From: DASRSS01 sp963799045
Lineage (GTDB): Bacteria; Actinomycetota; Actinomycetes; Mycobacteriales; Jatrophihabitantaceae
Reading direction: 5' to 3'
DNA: 64,000 bases
Assembly (NCBI GenBank): GCA_963799045.1
Contig: CAWCVN010000003.1
Location: 17,202-81,201 of the forward strand
Shown here: one piece after another, positions 46,039 through 55,056 of the stretch
Layout of the letters: each line of letters opens with the position of its first letter
How positions within the stretch are numbered: the stretch's first letter is position 1
The notes under the pieces: generated by a model
Database searches by the model: none
Told to the model about the DNA's origin: nothing
The model's input: the letters and a program-made list of their open reading frames with translations, nothing else
Translations under genes and position numbers: made by a program

Positions 46039-47412
46039 GTGGCGCTGATCCCGACCGCCGGGGAGGACACCCGCAGGCCGATCATCACGATCGGAGAGCG
46101 GTCGCTGCACCGTTCGCAGCTGCTGGCCGCCGCGGCCGCGGTCGTCGACCGGGTGCAGGGCGCGTCGGTCGTGGCGATCGAGGCGCCGCCCGTCGCTGGA
46201 GACGGTGGTGGCGCTGGTGGGCGTGCTGATGTCCGGCGCGGCGGCGGTGCCGATCCCGCCCGACGCCGGCGCCCGCGAGCGCGCGCACATCCTGTCCGAC
46301 TCCGGGGCCGAGGCGCTGCTGGGCGGGGAGCTGCTGCCGGTCGACGTCGACGCGCGTTCACCCAACAACTGGCGCGAGCCCGCCGGCGGCGCCGCCCTGG
46401 TCATGTACACCTCGGGCACGACCGGACCACCCAAGGGCGTCGTGCTCTCGCGTAACGCGATCGCCGCGGGACTGGACGGCCTGGCCGACGCGTGGCTCTG
46501 GAGCCCGGACGACGTGCTGGCCCACGGCCTGCCGCTGTTCCACGTGCACGGACTGATCCTCGGGCGTGCTCGGCGCGCTGCGGGTCGGCAGCCCGCTGAT
46601 CCACCTGGGCGAGCCCACGCCGGCAGCACACGCCGCGGCAGCGGCCGCCGGGCGCGACGATGTTCTTCGGCGTGCCCACGATCTGGGGGCGCATCGCCGC
46701 TGACCCCGATAGCGCCCGCGCGCTGTCGTCGGCGCGGCTGCTCGTATCGGGCAGCGCCGGGCTGCCGCGCCCGGTCTTCGACAGCCTGCAGGCGCTTACC
46801 GGCCAGGGCCCGGTGGAGCGGTACGGAATGACCGAAACGCTGATCACCCTCGCCGGGCGCGCGAACGCGCCGCGCCGGCCCGGCTGGGTCGGCACCCCGA
46901 TCCGGGGGGCGCAGGCGCGCATCGTCGACGACAGCGGCCTGATGGTCCCCTCGGACGGCGAGACCGTCGGCAACTTGCAGGTGTGCGGTCCGACGCTGTT
47001 CGACGGCTACCTCGGCCAGCCCGACGCCTCCGAGGCGGCGTGGACGTCCGACGGCTGGTTCATGACCGGCGACTCGGCCGCCGTCGACGCCGCCGGCGAG
47101 TACCGCATCCTCGGCCGCACCGATCGCGACCTGATCAAGACCGGCGGCTTCGGCGTCGGCGCCGGCGAGGTCGAGGCAGCGCTGCTCAGCCACCCCGAGG
47201 TGCACGATGCGGCGGTGGTCGGGGTCCCCGACGACGATCTGGGGCAGCGCATCGTCGCGTATGTCGTTGGCCCCGACCCGAGCTCGGCGCAGGCGTTGAT
47301 CGACCACGTGAGCACCGAACTGTCGGTGCACAAGCGCCCGCGCGAGGTGCGCTTCGTCAACGACCTGCCACGCAACGCGATGGGCAAGGTCCAGAAGACC
47401 GAGCTGCCCTGA
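46039..47412 (+). CDS. AMP-forming acyl-CoA (malonyl-CoA-like) synthetase (three frame breaks)
   Basis: GTG at 46039. Removing one base at about 46190, 46563 and 46651 gives about 456 aa. ATP motif MYTSGTTGPPKGVVLS, then FHVHGLILG, YGMTETLITLAG, TGDSAAVDAAGEYRILGRTD and the C-terminal lysine in RNAMGKVQKTEL. The short length and HVHGL motif resemble malonyl-CoA synthetase MatB and mycobacterial FadD36. The substrate is not certain. It ends at a palindrome. Confidence 0.82.
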
Positions 47413-47415
47413 CTC

Positions 47416-47478
47416 CGACCTTGTGCAGTCCAGGGCCGCTGATCAGGCTCGACCACGGCCCCCACCTGCACAAAGTCG
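47416..47478. repeat. Long palindrome, type C, left copy
   Basis: Arms CGACCTTGTGCAG (47416-47428) and CTGCACAAAGTCG (47466-47478), one mismatch in 13, spacer 37 bases. It sits 4 bases after the acyl-CoA synthetase stop, at a convergent junction with the DUF3151 gene. The same arms recur at 47958-48021. Confidence 0.8.
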
Positions 47479-47530
47479 ATCATTCGGCGTCGATCATTCG
47501 GCGTCGATCATTCGGCGTCGATCATTCGGC
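47475..47530. repeat. Four tandem 14-bp repeats
   Basis: GTCGATCATTCGGC is repeated four times without a change. The first copy overlaps the right arm of the palindrome and the last contains the stop codon (minus strand) of the DUF3151 gene, so the array seems to have grown from the gene's 3' end. Confidence 0.9.
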
Positions 47531-47932
47531 GAGCGCGGTGACGGCCTCCGGGTCGCTGTCGGCGAGCAGTTGGGCGCAGCGGGCCGCCTCGTCGGCCTCG
47601 CCGATGGCGCCGGCCGCGCGGCCGAGCGCGTGCACGGCCCGCAGGAAGCCACGGTTGGGCTCGTGTGCCCACGGCACGGGACCCTGGCCCTTCCAGCCGG
47701 CGCGGCGCAGCGCGTCCAGGCCCCGGTGGTAGCCGGTGCGCGCGTAGGCGTAGGCCTCCACGTCGCGGCCGTCGCGCAGGGCGGCCTCAGCGAGCGTGGC
47801 CCAGGCGGCCGAGGACGCCGGATGCAGCCGCGGCCACGGCCAGCGGGTCCTCGCCGCCGGCCAACCGGGTGACGGCGGGGTCCTCGGGAAGGCGGGTAGG
47901 GGTGGCCATCAGGTTGTCGAAGGGGTTCACGC
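47522..47932 (-). CDS. DUF3151 family protein (one frame break)
   Basis: GTG at 47932 opens VNPFDNLMATPTRLPEDPAV and the C-terminal part (EAYAYARTGYHRGLDALRRA, WAHEPNRGFLRAVHALGRAA) is one frame away; removing one base near 47826 restores a protein of about 136 aa. DUF3151 is an actinobacterial family of unknown function, found next to fba also in mycobacteria (Rv0360c). It is helical, TPR-like in part (SSAAWATLAEAALRDGRD). It is bracketed by two type C palindromes. Confidence 0.8.
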
Positions 47933-47957
47933 CCCCGATTCTGCCCCGCCCCCACCC

Positions 47958-48021
47958 CGACCTTGTGCAGACGGGGGCTGTATTCGCCGGCGGACTTGTG
48001 GCCCCCCGCTGCACAAAGTCG
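47958..48021. repeat. Long palindrome, type C, right copy
   Basis: Arms CGACCTTGTGCAG (47958-47970) and CTGCACAAAGTCG (48009-48021) are identical to the copy at 47416-47478 and are extended by CGGGGGC/GCCCCCG inside. It lies 15 bases after the fba stop and upstream of the DUF3151 start. Confidence 0.8.
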
Positions 48022-48036
48022 CGGGAAGTGGGGTGA

Positions 48037-49063
48037 TCAGGCGGTGGGTGCGGTGCCCGCCGAGAGCAGGTCCTCGCACGCGTGCGTCACGCGGGCGGCC
48101 ATGCCCGGCCTCGGCCAACTTCAGGTACGAGCGCGGGTCGTAGGCCTTCTTGTTGCCGACCTCGCCGTCGACCTTCAGCACCCCGTCGTAGTTGGTGAAC
48201 ATGTGCCCGGCGACCTCGCGGGTGAACGCGTACTGGGTGTCGGTGTCGACGTTCATCTTCACCACGCCGTAGGAGACCGCCTCGCGGATCTCCTCCAGCA
48301 GCGAGCCCGAGCCACCGTGGAAGACCAGGTCGAAGGGCTTGTCCTTGCCGAGCTTCGTCCCGACGGCCTCCTGGAGGTCCTTGAGGATCGACGGGCGCAG
48401 CTTGACGTTGCCCGGCTTGTACACGCCGTGCACGTTGCCGAACGTCGCCGCCAGCAGGTACCGGCCCCGCTCGCCGATACCGAGCACCTCGGCGGTGCGG
48501 ACCGCGTCGGCCGGATGGGTGTAGAGCTTCTCGTTCATCTCACCGACGACGCCGTCCTCCTCGCCGCCGACGACGCCGATCTCCAGCTCGAGGATGATCC
48601 GGGCGGCGGCGGCCTTGGCCAGCAGCTCGTCGGCAATCTGCAGGTTCTCCTCGAGCTCGATCGCCGAGCCGTCCCACATGTGTGACTGGAACAGCGGGTT
48701 CTCGCCGGCGGCCACGCGCTCCTGCGAGATCGCGATCAGCGGCCGGACGTAGCTGTCCAGCTTCTCCTTCTGGCAGTGGTCGGTGTGCAGGGCGACGTTG
48801 ATCGGGTACTTCGCTGCGATCGAGTGCGCGAACTCGGCCAGCGCCACCGCCCCGGCGACCATCTCCTTGATGTGCGTGCCGGAGGCGAACTCGGCGCCCC
48901 CCGTGGAGATCTGGATGATGCCGTCACTTCCCGCATCGGCGAAACCCCGCAACGCCGCGTTCAGCGTCTCCGACGACGTGACATTGATCGCCGGGTAGGC
49001 GAACCCGCCGGCCTTGGCGCGGTCGAGCATGTCGGCATAGATCTCGGGAGTGGCGATGGGCAT
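48037..49063 (-). CDS. fba: Class II fructose-bisphosphate aldolase (one frame break near the end)
   Basis: ATG at 49063; MPIATPEIYADMLDRAKAGG opens the protein. Zinc histidines lie in HTDHC and in GNVHGVY and VFHGGSGS; NVDTDTQYAFT binds the phosphate. The frame breaks at a GGG run near 48105; removing one base gives LAEAGMAARVTHACEDLL and a stop at 48037, 341 aa in all (M. tuberculosis Fba 344). It is an essential glycolytic and gluconeogenic enzyme, so a sequence error is the best explanation. Confidence 0.93.
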
Positions 49064-49156
49064 GAGACGCTCCTGGTCGGTTCAACGGTCAGTGCGCGCC
49101 GGCTCGCGGCGTGGACCACCCCAGTATTCCCCAGGCACCGCCCGGCCGGCCCGGGC

Positions 49157-49408
49157 CTAAGTACCCGCGTCCCGCTTGTCGTCGCGTGCGAGCTCGTTGA
49201 CAACCGCCCCGATGGCCGCGTCGTCGGTGGCGGCGGCCTGCTGGTTGGCTCTTTGCAGCTCGCGGTAGACCTCTTCGCGGTGCACGCTGATCGCCTGGGG
49301 TGCCTGAATCCCGATCCGGACGGCGTCACCCCGCACCTCGATCACCGAGATCGTGATGTCGTCGCCGACGATGACGTTCTCGCCGACGCGCCTGGTCAGA
49401 ATCAGCAC
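49157..49408 (-). CDS. csrA: Translational regulator CsrA
   Basis: 83 aa. The N-terminal beta strand MLILTRRVGENVIVGDDI carries the conserved RNA-contacting residues, and ISVHREEVYREL follows. The tail of about 25 residues past the usual end resembles that of FliW-regulated CsrA proteins of Gram-positive bacteria. CsrA binds GGA in hairpin loops over ribosome sites. Both flagellin leaders in this window have such hairpins. The gene is 76 bases downstream of fliW and last in the minus-strand flagellar run. Confidence 0.96.
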   Translation of the reverse strand: MLILTRRVGENVIVGDDITISVIEVRGDAVRIGIQAPQAISVHREEVYRELQRANQQAAATDDAAIGAVVNELARDDKRDAGT

Positions 49409-49484
49409 GCTACGAGACTAGGCCATCAGCGCCACCGGCCCGAATCTCAGACCGCTGGCACGCCGCCAGCTAGTCGGCGGACAG

Positions 49485-49880
49485 CTAGGCGGCGGAGGCC
49501 ACGGGCGCCTGCATCGGCAGGGCCTCGTCGTCGATGATCACCTGGATCGCCCGCCCGGTCGCCGGAGCCACCAGGATCGGCGCCCGCAGGTTCGCCGTCG
49601 CGTCGGCCAGGCTGGAGCCGATGGCCAGGACCAGCAGGACGTCCACCTCGTTGCTGCCCAGCACGTCGCCGACGGCGTCGGGCACCACGGGCAGGTACGT
49701 CGGGAAGAATGCGCCGGCCGGGGTCAGCACGAACCGCAGTTCGGGGTGCTGCACGGAGCGCAGCGAGTACAGCACGCCGTGTTCGTCGATGGGCGCCAGC
49801 GTATAGACCTCGTCGGCGAAGCCGGGGAGGGGCTCGACGAAGGTCACCTGTCGGGTGCCGTGCTCGATCATCGTGGTCAT
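49485..49880 (-). CDS. fliW: Flagellar assembly factor FliW (CsrA antagonist)
   Basis: 131 aa with the FliW beta-barrel features FVEPLPGFADEVYTLAPID, LRFVLTPAGAFFPTY and a late LRAPILVAPATGRAIQVI. FliW binds either flagellin or CsrA; when flagellin is exported, freed FliW inhibits CsrA and flagellin synthesis resumes. It lies between flgL (11-base gap) and csrA, as in other Gram-positive motility operons. Confidence 0.95.
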   Translation of the reverse strand: MTTMIEHGTRQVTFVEPLPGFADEVYTLAPIDEHGVLYSLRSVQHPELRFVLTPAGAFFPTYLPVVPDAVGDVLGSNEVDVLLVLAIGSSLADATANLRAPILVAPATGRAIQVIIDDEALPMQAPVASAA

Positions 49881-49891
49881 TGTCCGCCCCG

Positions 49892-50794
49892 TCAGTTCAG
49901 GAAGTTCAGCAGCGACATCTGCTGGATGTTCGCGGTGGTGTGCAGGGATGCTTGGTAGGTGACCTGCGCGGTCGAGACATCGACGGCCATCTTCGCCAGG
50001 TCGACGTCCTGGATGTCCGACAGCTCGGACTCGAGGGACAACCCGTTGGCGGACTGGACGCTCTGGGCGACCTGTACGCGCTGGTAGGTCGCGCCCTCTG
50101 TCGCCTGGGCGGCGCTGATCCGGGACAGCGCGGTGTCCATCTTGCCGAGATCCGCCGAGAGCGCGGTCGAGTTCCCGCTGCGCAGGTTGGTCGAGATGTC
50201 GCCCAGCACGGTGAACAGGTTGTTCGGGTCGCTGTTGGCGCCGAACACGCTCGGCCCGTTCTGGTTGATCTGGACGGTGTTCTGCGCGCCGACCGTGCGG
50301 GTGACCGCGCCGCCGTCGCCTGCGTAGGTGACGTTGCCGAGGGCGTCCATCTGGTAGGCGACCGGCCCCGAGGTCGTCCCGCCGAAGACCGGCCGGCCGT
50401 TGTAGGTCGTGTTCGCCAGCGAGACCAGCGAGCTTTTCAGCGCATCCACCTGATCGGCGATCGCGGCGTTGGAGGTGCCCGTGTTCGCGCCGGTGTTCAG
50501 GCCCTGCACCGCGAGGGTGCGCGCCTGCTGCGCCAGCTTGACGACCTGGGAGTAGGCCGTGTCGGCGGTCGACATCCAGGCGATCGCGTCGGTGGCGTTC
50601 GAGCCGTACTGCGTGTTCAGCTTCACGTCGGAGCGCAGCTGCAGCGCCCGCACCGTGCCGGACGGGTCGTCCGACGGTTTGGTGATCTGCCTGCCACTGG
50701 ACAACTGCGCCTGCATGGCCGCGAGCCGCGACGCATTGGTCTGCAGCCCGTTGAGCGCTGCGTAGCTGGCCGAGCCGACGGTAACTCTAATCAT
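49892..50794 (-). CDS. flgL: Flagellar hook-filament junction protein FlgL
   Basis: 300 aa. N-terminal IRVTVGSASYAALNGLQTNA and C-terminal SELSDIQDVDLAKMAVDVST form the flagellin-like D0/D1 coiled coil; the middle is beta-rich. Start at 50794 (ATG, MIRVTVG). It joins the hook to the filament together with FlgK, whose gene ends 9 bases upstream. No signal peptide, as expected for a type III export substrate. Confidence 0.95.
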   Translation of the reverse strand: MIRVTVGSASYAALNGLQTNASRLAAMQAQLSSGRQITKPSDDPSGTVRALQLRSDVKLNTQYGSNATDAIAWMSTADTAYSQVVKLAQQARTLAVQGLNTGANTGTSNAAIADQVDALKSSLVSLANTTYNGRPVFGGTTSGPVAYQMDALGNVTYAGDGGAVTRTVGAQNTVQINQNGPSVFGANSDPNNLFTVLGDISTNLRSGNSTALSADLGKMDTALSRISAAQATEGATYQRVQVAQSVQSANGLSLESELSDIQDVDLAKMAVDVSTAQVTYQASLHTTANIQQMSLLNFLN

Positions 50795-50803
50795 GCTGCC
50801 CCA

Positions 50804-52204
50804 CTAGGCCCCGGTGTGATTGATCAAGGTGTCGAGCATGCTGTTCATCGTGTTCAGCACGCGGGCAGACGCTTGGTAGGCGTGCTGCAGGGTCAGCATG
50901 TTGCTGATCTCCTCGTCCATGTTGACCCCGGACGCGGACTGGCGAAGCGTGTCGACGCTCGACGTGACCGTGTCCTGGGTCGTCTGCTGCTGCTGGGCGA
51001 GCTTGCTGGCGGCGCCGACGCTGCCGACCAGCGACTGGTACACCGAGTCGGCCGAGCCGGATTGCGTGCCGAGACCGGACACGACGAGGGCGTTGCCGCC
51101 GTCCAGGTTCCCGCTCGCGCTCGCGGTGGACGAGGCGGCGATCAGGGTCGGGTCGGTCATCGTGACCTTGATCCCGGCCGCGACCGACCCCGGGCCGGTG
51201 CTGACCGGAACGGAGTAGATCGGCGTGCCCGCGCTGCCGCTGAGGTCATAGCCGTTCGACTGCGCTGTGTTCACGGCGCTCGCCAGCGCGGTCGCGACCG
51301 AGTCCAGCTGGTTCTGCACCTGGGGCAGCGTGGTGGTGAGCGTGTTGACGCTGGCAGCGGCGCTGCCACCGCCCAGCGTCACCGCGCTCCCCCCGACACT
51401 CACCATGGTCGAGGGCGTCGCCGCCGCCGGGTTGACGGCGATGGTGTTCAGTACCGCGGAGCCCGAGCTGGTCGCCGCGGTGACCAGCGCCTGCCCACCG
51501 ACCGTGACGTTGGCGGTCCCGTTGGCGTTGAGCGTGGCGACCCCGCCCACGAGCGAGCTGAGCTGGCCGAGCAGCGTGTCGCGCTGGTCGAGCAGCGGGT
51601 TGACGTTCGCCCCGGTGGCATTGCCGACCGCGATCTGACTGTTGATCTTGCTCAGTGCGCTCGCCGCCGTGTTGGCACTGTCGACGTCGTTGCCGAGCGA
51701 TTGGGACGCGGCGGCCCCGACGTCCGACAGCGAGGTGCTCATCGCGTTGAGCGTGCTCGCCACCGTCGCCCCGTCCTGCAGGAGCACGGCCCGCGGCGCG
51801 GTCGACCCCGGGTCGTTGGCGACCGCGGACCAGTCGTTCCAGAAGGTGTTCAGCTGCTCGGCCAGCCCCGTGTTGCTGGGCTCGGGGAAGATCGCCTCGA
51901 TGCTGCCGAGCTGCGTGGCCGTGGTGTCGGCGAGCGCGCTGCGGGAGTGCTCGACGCGGTCACGGGCGTCGATGACCGAGTCGTTGAGCCGCTGCGTGCC
52001 CGCGATCTGTACACCGCCGACATCCGAGGAGGAGACGTAGCGGCGCGGCACGCCGCCCGCGCTGTCCACGGCGACCTGATCGACGGACTCGCGGGTGTAG
52101 CCGGGCGTGCTGGCGTTGGCGATGTTCTGCGAGACGATCTGCAGCCCGTATTGGGATGCCGCCAGCGAGCTGGATGCCTGCTGGATGCCGCCGAAGGTGC
52201 TCAT
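50804..52204 (-). CDS. flgK: Flagellar hook-associated protein FlgK
   Basis: 466 aa from ATG at 52204 (MSTFGGIQQASSSLAASQYG); the frame runs 15 codons upstream with unrelated basic sequence. The N-terminal SQNIANASTPGYTRE and the C-terminal GVNMDEEISNMLTLQHAYQA with ARVLNTMNSMLDTLINHTG are FlgK signatures. The central D2 region is Ser/Ala-rich. It lies between flgN (10 bases upstream) and flgL. Confidence 0.95.
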   Translation of the reverse strand: MSTFGGIQQASSSLAASQYGLQIVSQNIANASTPGYTRESVDQVAVDSAGGVPRRYVSSSDVGGVQIAGTQRLNDSVIDARDRVEHSRSALADTTATQLGSIEAIFPEPSNTGLAEQLNTFWNDWSAVANDPGSTAPRAVLLQDGATVASTLNAMSTSLSDVGAAASQSLGNDVDSANTAASALSKINSQIAVGNATGANVNPLLDQRDTLLGQLSSLVGGVATLNANGTANVTVGGQALVTAATSSGSAVLNTIAVNPAAATPSTMVSVGGSAVTLGGGSAAASVNTLTTTLPQVQNQLDSVATALASAVNTAQSNGYDLSGSAGTPIYSVPVSTGPGSVAAGIKVTMTDPTLIAASSTASASGNLDGGNALVVSGLGTQSGSADSVYQSLVGSVGAASKLAQQQQTTQDTVTSSVDTLRQSASGVNMDEEISNMLTLQHAYQASARVLNTMNSMLDTLINHTGA

Positions 52205-52214
52205 TCGCGCCCGC

Positions 52215-52736
52215 TCACGCCTGCTCATCCAGCAACATCGGCCGGTCACCGGCCCCTACGGATGTCCCCGAGGCGTCGTAGCCACCGACCGTGGTGCTGA
52301 GGCTGTCCAGCGTCTCGCGGATCGCGGACAGGCCCGACTGCAGCAGTCGGCTGATGTCGGCACCGAGCGCGTGGATCTGGGAGATCAGCTCGCGCAGGGC
52401 CGCGCGGTGTTCGGTATACAGCGTCCCCCAGGGCTCGGGCGCGACGGCGGCCAACTCGGCGAGGGTCGTCTCGTGCGGGAGGTTCAGCGTGTCGGCCAGC
52501 GCCTCGATCTCGGCGGCCCGCAGGACATCGGTACCGCTGACCTGACGCAGCGCCGCGGTCACCTCGGTGTTGACCTTGTTCAACCAACGGGTCTCGCCGG
52601 AGGCAAGGAGGAGGCCCTGGACGGTGAGCCGATACAGGACCTGTTCCAGCAGCTCGCGCTCGCTCCACAGCAGTGAGCTCACCGCCGCAAAGGAGGCCAG
52701 CTCGTGGTCGGTGGAGTTCCACGACAGCTTCGGCAT
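52215..52736 (-). CDS. flgN: FlgN-family export chaperone for FlgK/FlgL
   Basis: About 173 aa from ATG at 52736 (MPKLSWNSTDHELASF); the frame reaches 52799. Long amphipathic helices (ASFAAVSSLLWSERELLEQV, RLTVQGLLLASGETRWLNKV) with heptad-like leucines match FlgN, which escorts FlgK and FlgL to the export gate. A FliA-like -10 ends 7 bases before the ATG at 52736, which supports this start and a leaderless transcript. First gene of the flgN-flgK-flgL-fliW-csrA run. Confidence 0.85.
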   Translation of the reverse strand: MPKLSWNSTDHELASFAAVSSLLWSERELLEQVLYRLTVQGLLLASGETRWLNKVNTEVTAALRQVSGTDVLRAAEIEALADTLNLPHETTLAELAAVAPEPWGTLYTEHRAALRELISQIHALGADISRLLQSGLSAIRETLDSLSTTVGGYDASGTSVGAGDRPMLLDEQA

Positions 52737-52743
52737 GCCCACA

Positions 52744-52770
52744 CCATCGGCGGCCCATGCCCGAACCTGA
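52744..52770 (-). promoter_or_regulatory. Possible FliA-type promoter of flgN operon
   Basis: On the minus strand TCAG-N15-GCCGATGG (52770 to 52744) resembles TAAA-N15-GCCGATAA with the exact spacer. Transcription would start at about the flgN ATG. The -35 matches in 2 of 4, so this is weaker than the flagellin promoters. The remainder of the 290-base flgN/sigma divergent region holds no other clear element. Confidence 0.4.
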
Positions 52771-53026
52771 GCCCCCCGAGACCGGGCCGTTTCGGACATT
52801 TTCCGGGGTTACCCATGAGTAGAAACCCGTTCCAAACAAAGACCACACAAACGGCGGTTGCCTTCGTGAAATCTGTGTGTGAAGGTACTTTACGTCGATC
52901 TAACACGAGCCAAGGTCGACAGGTGGGAAAGCGGCAACAGGACACAGCGGGGCCGGCGGTACCACCCGGGGAACCGGCTTCAGGACACACCCGCGAATGC
53001 CGCGGAGTTCCGACGGGAGGCCAGCC

Positions 53027-53908
53027 GTGGTGGCTGCAGCAGACGCGCCCGAGGGCGCGGCACCGGAATCGATCGACGAGCTCGTCCGCACGCACCTACC
53101 TCTCGTCGGACACCTGGTCCGCGAGGTTCTCGGCCGGGTGCCTGCGCACGTCAACCGCGACGACCTGGTCTCTGCCGGGATGCTCGCGCTTGCGATGAGC
53201 GCAAAGAGCTTCGACGCCAGCCGCGGCGTGCCGTTCGGCCGCTTCGCCGCGATCCGCATCCGCGGGGCGCTCACCGACGAACTGCGCACCATGGACTGGG
53301 CCAGCCGCGCCGTCCGCGGCAAGGCCCGCGAGATCGAAAGTGTCCGCAACGAACTTGCGGCCGCGCTCGGCCGCACACCCAGCCGCGACGAGGTCGCGCA
53401 GACGCTCGGTGTCGGAGTCAGCGACCTGGACTCGGTCGAGGCGGACGTCCAGCGCGCTTCCGTGCTCAGCATCCAGGGCCTGACCGACAACGACGGCGCG
53501 GACCTGCTCAGCGATCGCGACGCCGGACCCGAGGGCCTGCTGCTGCACCGCGAGCAGCTCGGCATCCTGCGCGACGCGATCGCCGAGCTGCCCGAGCGGC
53601 TGCGCACCGTCGTCGAGCAGTACTTCTTCGCCCAGCGCAAGATGGCCGACATCGCGGCCGAGCTGGGCGTAACCGAATCGCGGGTCTCGCAGCTGCGCTC
53701 CGAGGCGCTGGTCATGCTGCGCGCCGGGATGCGGGCTCAGGACAGCGAGGCACCCGCGCCGGTTGCGATCACCTCGCGCCGCGCCAACGCCCAGGCCGCC
53801 TACTGCGCCGCCGTCGCCACCCGCTCGACGCTGGCCGGTCGCCTGCAGGCGAGCAGCCTGTTGGGTGAGGCGCGTTCGGTCGTGCGCCCTCGTCGCATCG
53901 CCAACTAG
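53027..53908 (+). CDS. fliA: FliA/WhiG-family sigma factor (sigma-28 type)
   Basis: 293 aa from GTG at 53027, which has GGGAGG 6 bases upstream; the frame extends 10 codons more. Region 2: RTHLPLVGHLVREVLGRV with DDLVSAGMLALAMSAKSFDA; then region 3 RTPSRDEVAQTLGVGVSDLD; region 4: LPERLRTVVEQYFFAQRK with VTESRVSQLRSEAL. A 50-residue basic tail follows. Sigma-28 proteins direct late flagellar genes. Three matching promoters lie downstream in the window. It is divergent from flgN and ends at a strong terminator. Confidence 0.9.
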   Translation: MVAAADAPEGAAPESIDELVRTHLPLVGHLVREVLGRVPAHVNRDDLVSAGMLALAMSAKSFDASRGVPFGRFAAIRIRGALTDELRTMDWASRAVRGKAREIESVRNELAAALGRTPSRDEVAQTLGVGVSDLDSVEADVQRASVLSIQGLTDNDGADLLSDRDAGPEGLLLHREQLGILRDAIAELPERLRTVVEQYFFAQRKMADIAAELGVTESRVSQLRSEALVMLRAGMRAQDSEAPAPVAITSRRANAQAAYCAAVATRSTLAGRLQASSLLGEARSVVRPRRIAN

Positions 53909-53936
53909 CGCCACCAACACCACCACTGCTGCGCTT

Positions 53937-53974
53937 GCGCGCCGCACGAGTTCTGCTCTCGTGCGGCGCGCTTT
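53937..53974 (+). terminator. Intrinsic terminator after the sigma factor gene
   Basis: Perfect 14-bp stem GCGCGCCGCACGAG (53937-53950) with complement at 53958-53971, a 7-base loop TTCTGCT and a short T run. It separates the sigma gene from the flagellin promoter 86 bases on. Confidence 0.85.
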
Positions 53975-54059
53975 CGTCGTTGCGCCTGTTCACCTGGCGA
54001 CGGGCGATGCCGGTCGCCGCGTACGTGTGAGAACCGGCTGGAATCCGGCTGATCTTGGC

Positions 54060-54086
54060 TCAAGTCGCCCGACCGGCCGTCGATAG
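54060..54086 (+). promoter_or_regulatory. FliA-type promoter of flagellin 1
   Basis: TCAA (54060-54063), 15-base spacer, GTCGATAG (54079-54086): 3 of 4 and 6 of 8 matches to TAAA-N15-GCCGATAA with the exact spacing. It would give a leader of about 70 bases with two GGA-loop hairpins. Confidence 0.7.
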
Positions 54087-54095
54087 ACACCATGA

Positions 54096-54115
54096 CCGGT
54101 CCACGGAAGGACCGG
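54096..54115 (+). promoter_or_regulatory. CsrA-type hairpin 1 in flagellin 1 leader
   Basis: CCGGTCC-ACGGAA-GGACCGG: a perfect 7-bp stem that presents ACGGA in a 6-base loop, the ANGGA motif CsrA prefers. It starts a few bases after the predicted transcription start. Confidence 0.65.
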
Positions 54116-54144
54116 GTAGCCCAGTCCGGGCAATGAGGCTCACA

Positions 54145-54159
54145 GTTTGGGAGGCAAAC
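54145..54159 (+). promoter_or_regulatory. CsrA-type hairpin 2 masking the flagellin 1 ribosome site
   Basis: GTTTG-GGAGG-CAAAC: a 5-bp stem with the Shine-Dalgarno GGAGG as its whole loop, 3 bases before the ATG at 54163. CsrA bound here would block ribosome entry. Confidence 0.7.
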
Positions 54160-54162
54160 ACA

Positions 54163-55056
54163 ATGAGTCTTCGGATCAACACCAACGTTGCTGCGCTGAA
54201 CGCGTACAACAACCTCAACTCGAACCAGACGAAGCTTGAGGACGCGTTCCAGCAGCTGTCGTCGGGTCTGCGGATCAACAAGGCCGCCGACGACGCGTCG
54301 GGCCTGTCGATCGCGCAGGGTCTGTCCAGCCAGATCAACGGCCTGACCCAGGCCGTGTCCAACGCCAACGACGCCACCAACGTCGCGCAGATCGCCGACG
54401 GCGCGCTGGGAACGGTGCAGAACATCCTGCAGCGCATGCGCACCCTGGTCGTGCAGGCATCCAACACCGGTACGCAGGACTCCAGCTCGCTATCGGCCAT
54501 CGGTTCGGAGGTCACCAAGCTCAACAAGGAGATCAACGACATCGGAAGCCAGACCAAGTTCGGTCAGACCAACCTGCTCGACGGCGGCTACAACGGCGTG
54601 TTCCAGGTCGGGGCCAACGCCGGGGACACCATCAACCTGGACCTGAGCACCAAGATCGGCATCGCCGGTGGTTCCGCCGCGAGCGGCATCAACTCGGCCA
54701 ACCTCGGTACCTCGGGCGGTACGACGCTGAATACGCTGAGCATCACCGGCGCGACCTCGCCGAGTGCCTACAGCGGGGCCGCGTCAACGGACCTGCAGGC
54801 GATCGACGACGCGATCACCCAGGTCTCCCAGGCCCGCTCGGGCATCGGCGCGGTGCAGAACCAGCTGTCCTACACCACCTCGAACCTGCAGACCGCCATC
54901 ACGAACGTCACCGCGAGCCGGTCGAACCTGACCGACGCCGACCTCGCCAAAGAAGTCACCGCGATGACACAACAGCAGATCTTGACCCAGGCCGCCACCA
55001 GCGTGCTCGCCCAGGCGAACTCCGCCCCGCAGGCCATCCTCAAGCTGCTCGGCTGA
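54163..55056 (+). CDS. fliC: Flagellin 1
   Basis: 297 aa from ATG at 54163. N-terminal D0/D1 MSLRINTNVAALNAYNNLNS and C-terminal VTAMTQQQILTQAATSVLAQ with ANSAPQAILKLLG are typical flagellin. The central variable part is short (residues about 165-215), so the filament has only a small outer domain. It is nearly identical to the flagellin 2 gene 131 bases downstream. Expression is predicted to depend on FliA at 54060 and to be repressed by CsrA through two leader hairpins. Ser/Thr-rich middle suits O-glycosylation. Confidence 0.97.
   Translation: MSLRINTNVAALNAYNNLNSNQTKLEDAFQQLSSGLRINKAADDASGLSIAQGLSSQINGLTQAVSNANDATNVAQIADGALGTVQNILQRMRTLVVQASNTGTQDSSSLSAIGSEVTKLNKEINDIGSQTKFGQTNLLDGGYNGVFQVGANAGDTINLDLSTKIGIAGGSAASGINSANLGTSGGTTLNTLSITGATSPSAYSGAASTDLQAIDDAITQVSQARSGIGAVQNQLSYTTSNLQTAITNVTASRSNLTDADLAKEVTAMTQQQILTQAATSVLAQANSAPQAILKLLG

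Noticed and set aside
47475..47530. CRISPR-like array
   Set aside because: The 14-bp units are directly adjacent with no spacers and no cas genes; it is a simple tandem repeat.
49709..52300. An 863-codon plus-strand open frame across flgL and flgK
   Set aside because: It is antisense to two clearly recognised flagellar genes, has arginine/glycine-rich low-complexity composition and no family motif. Long antisense frames are expected at this GC content.
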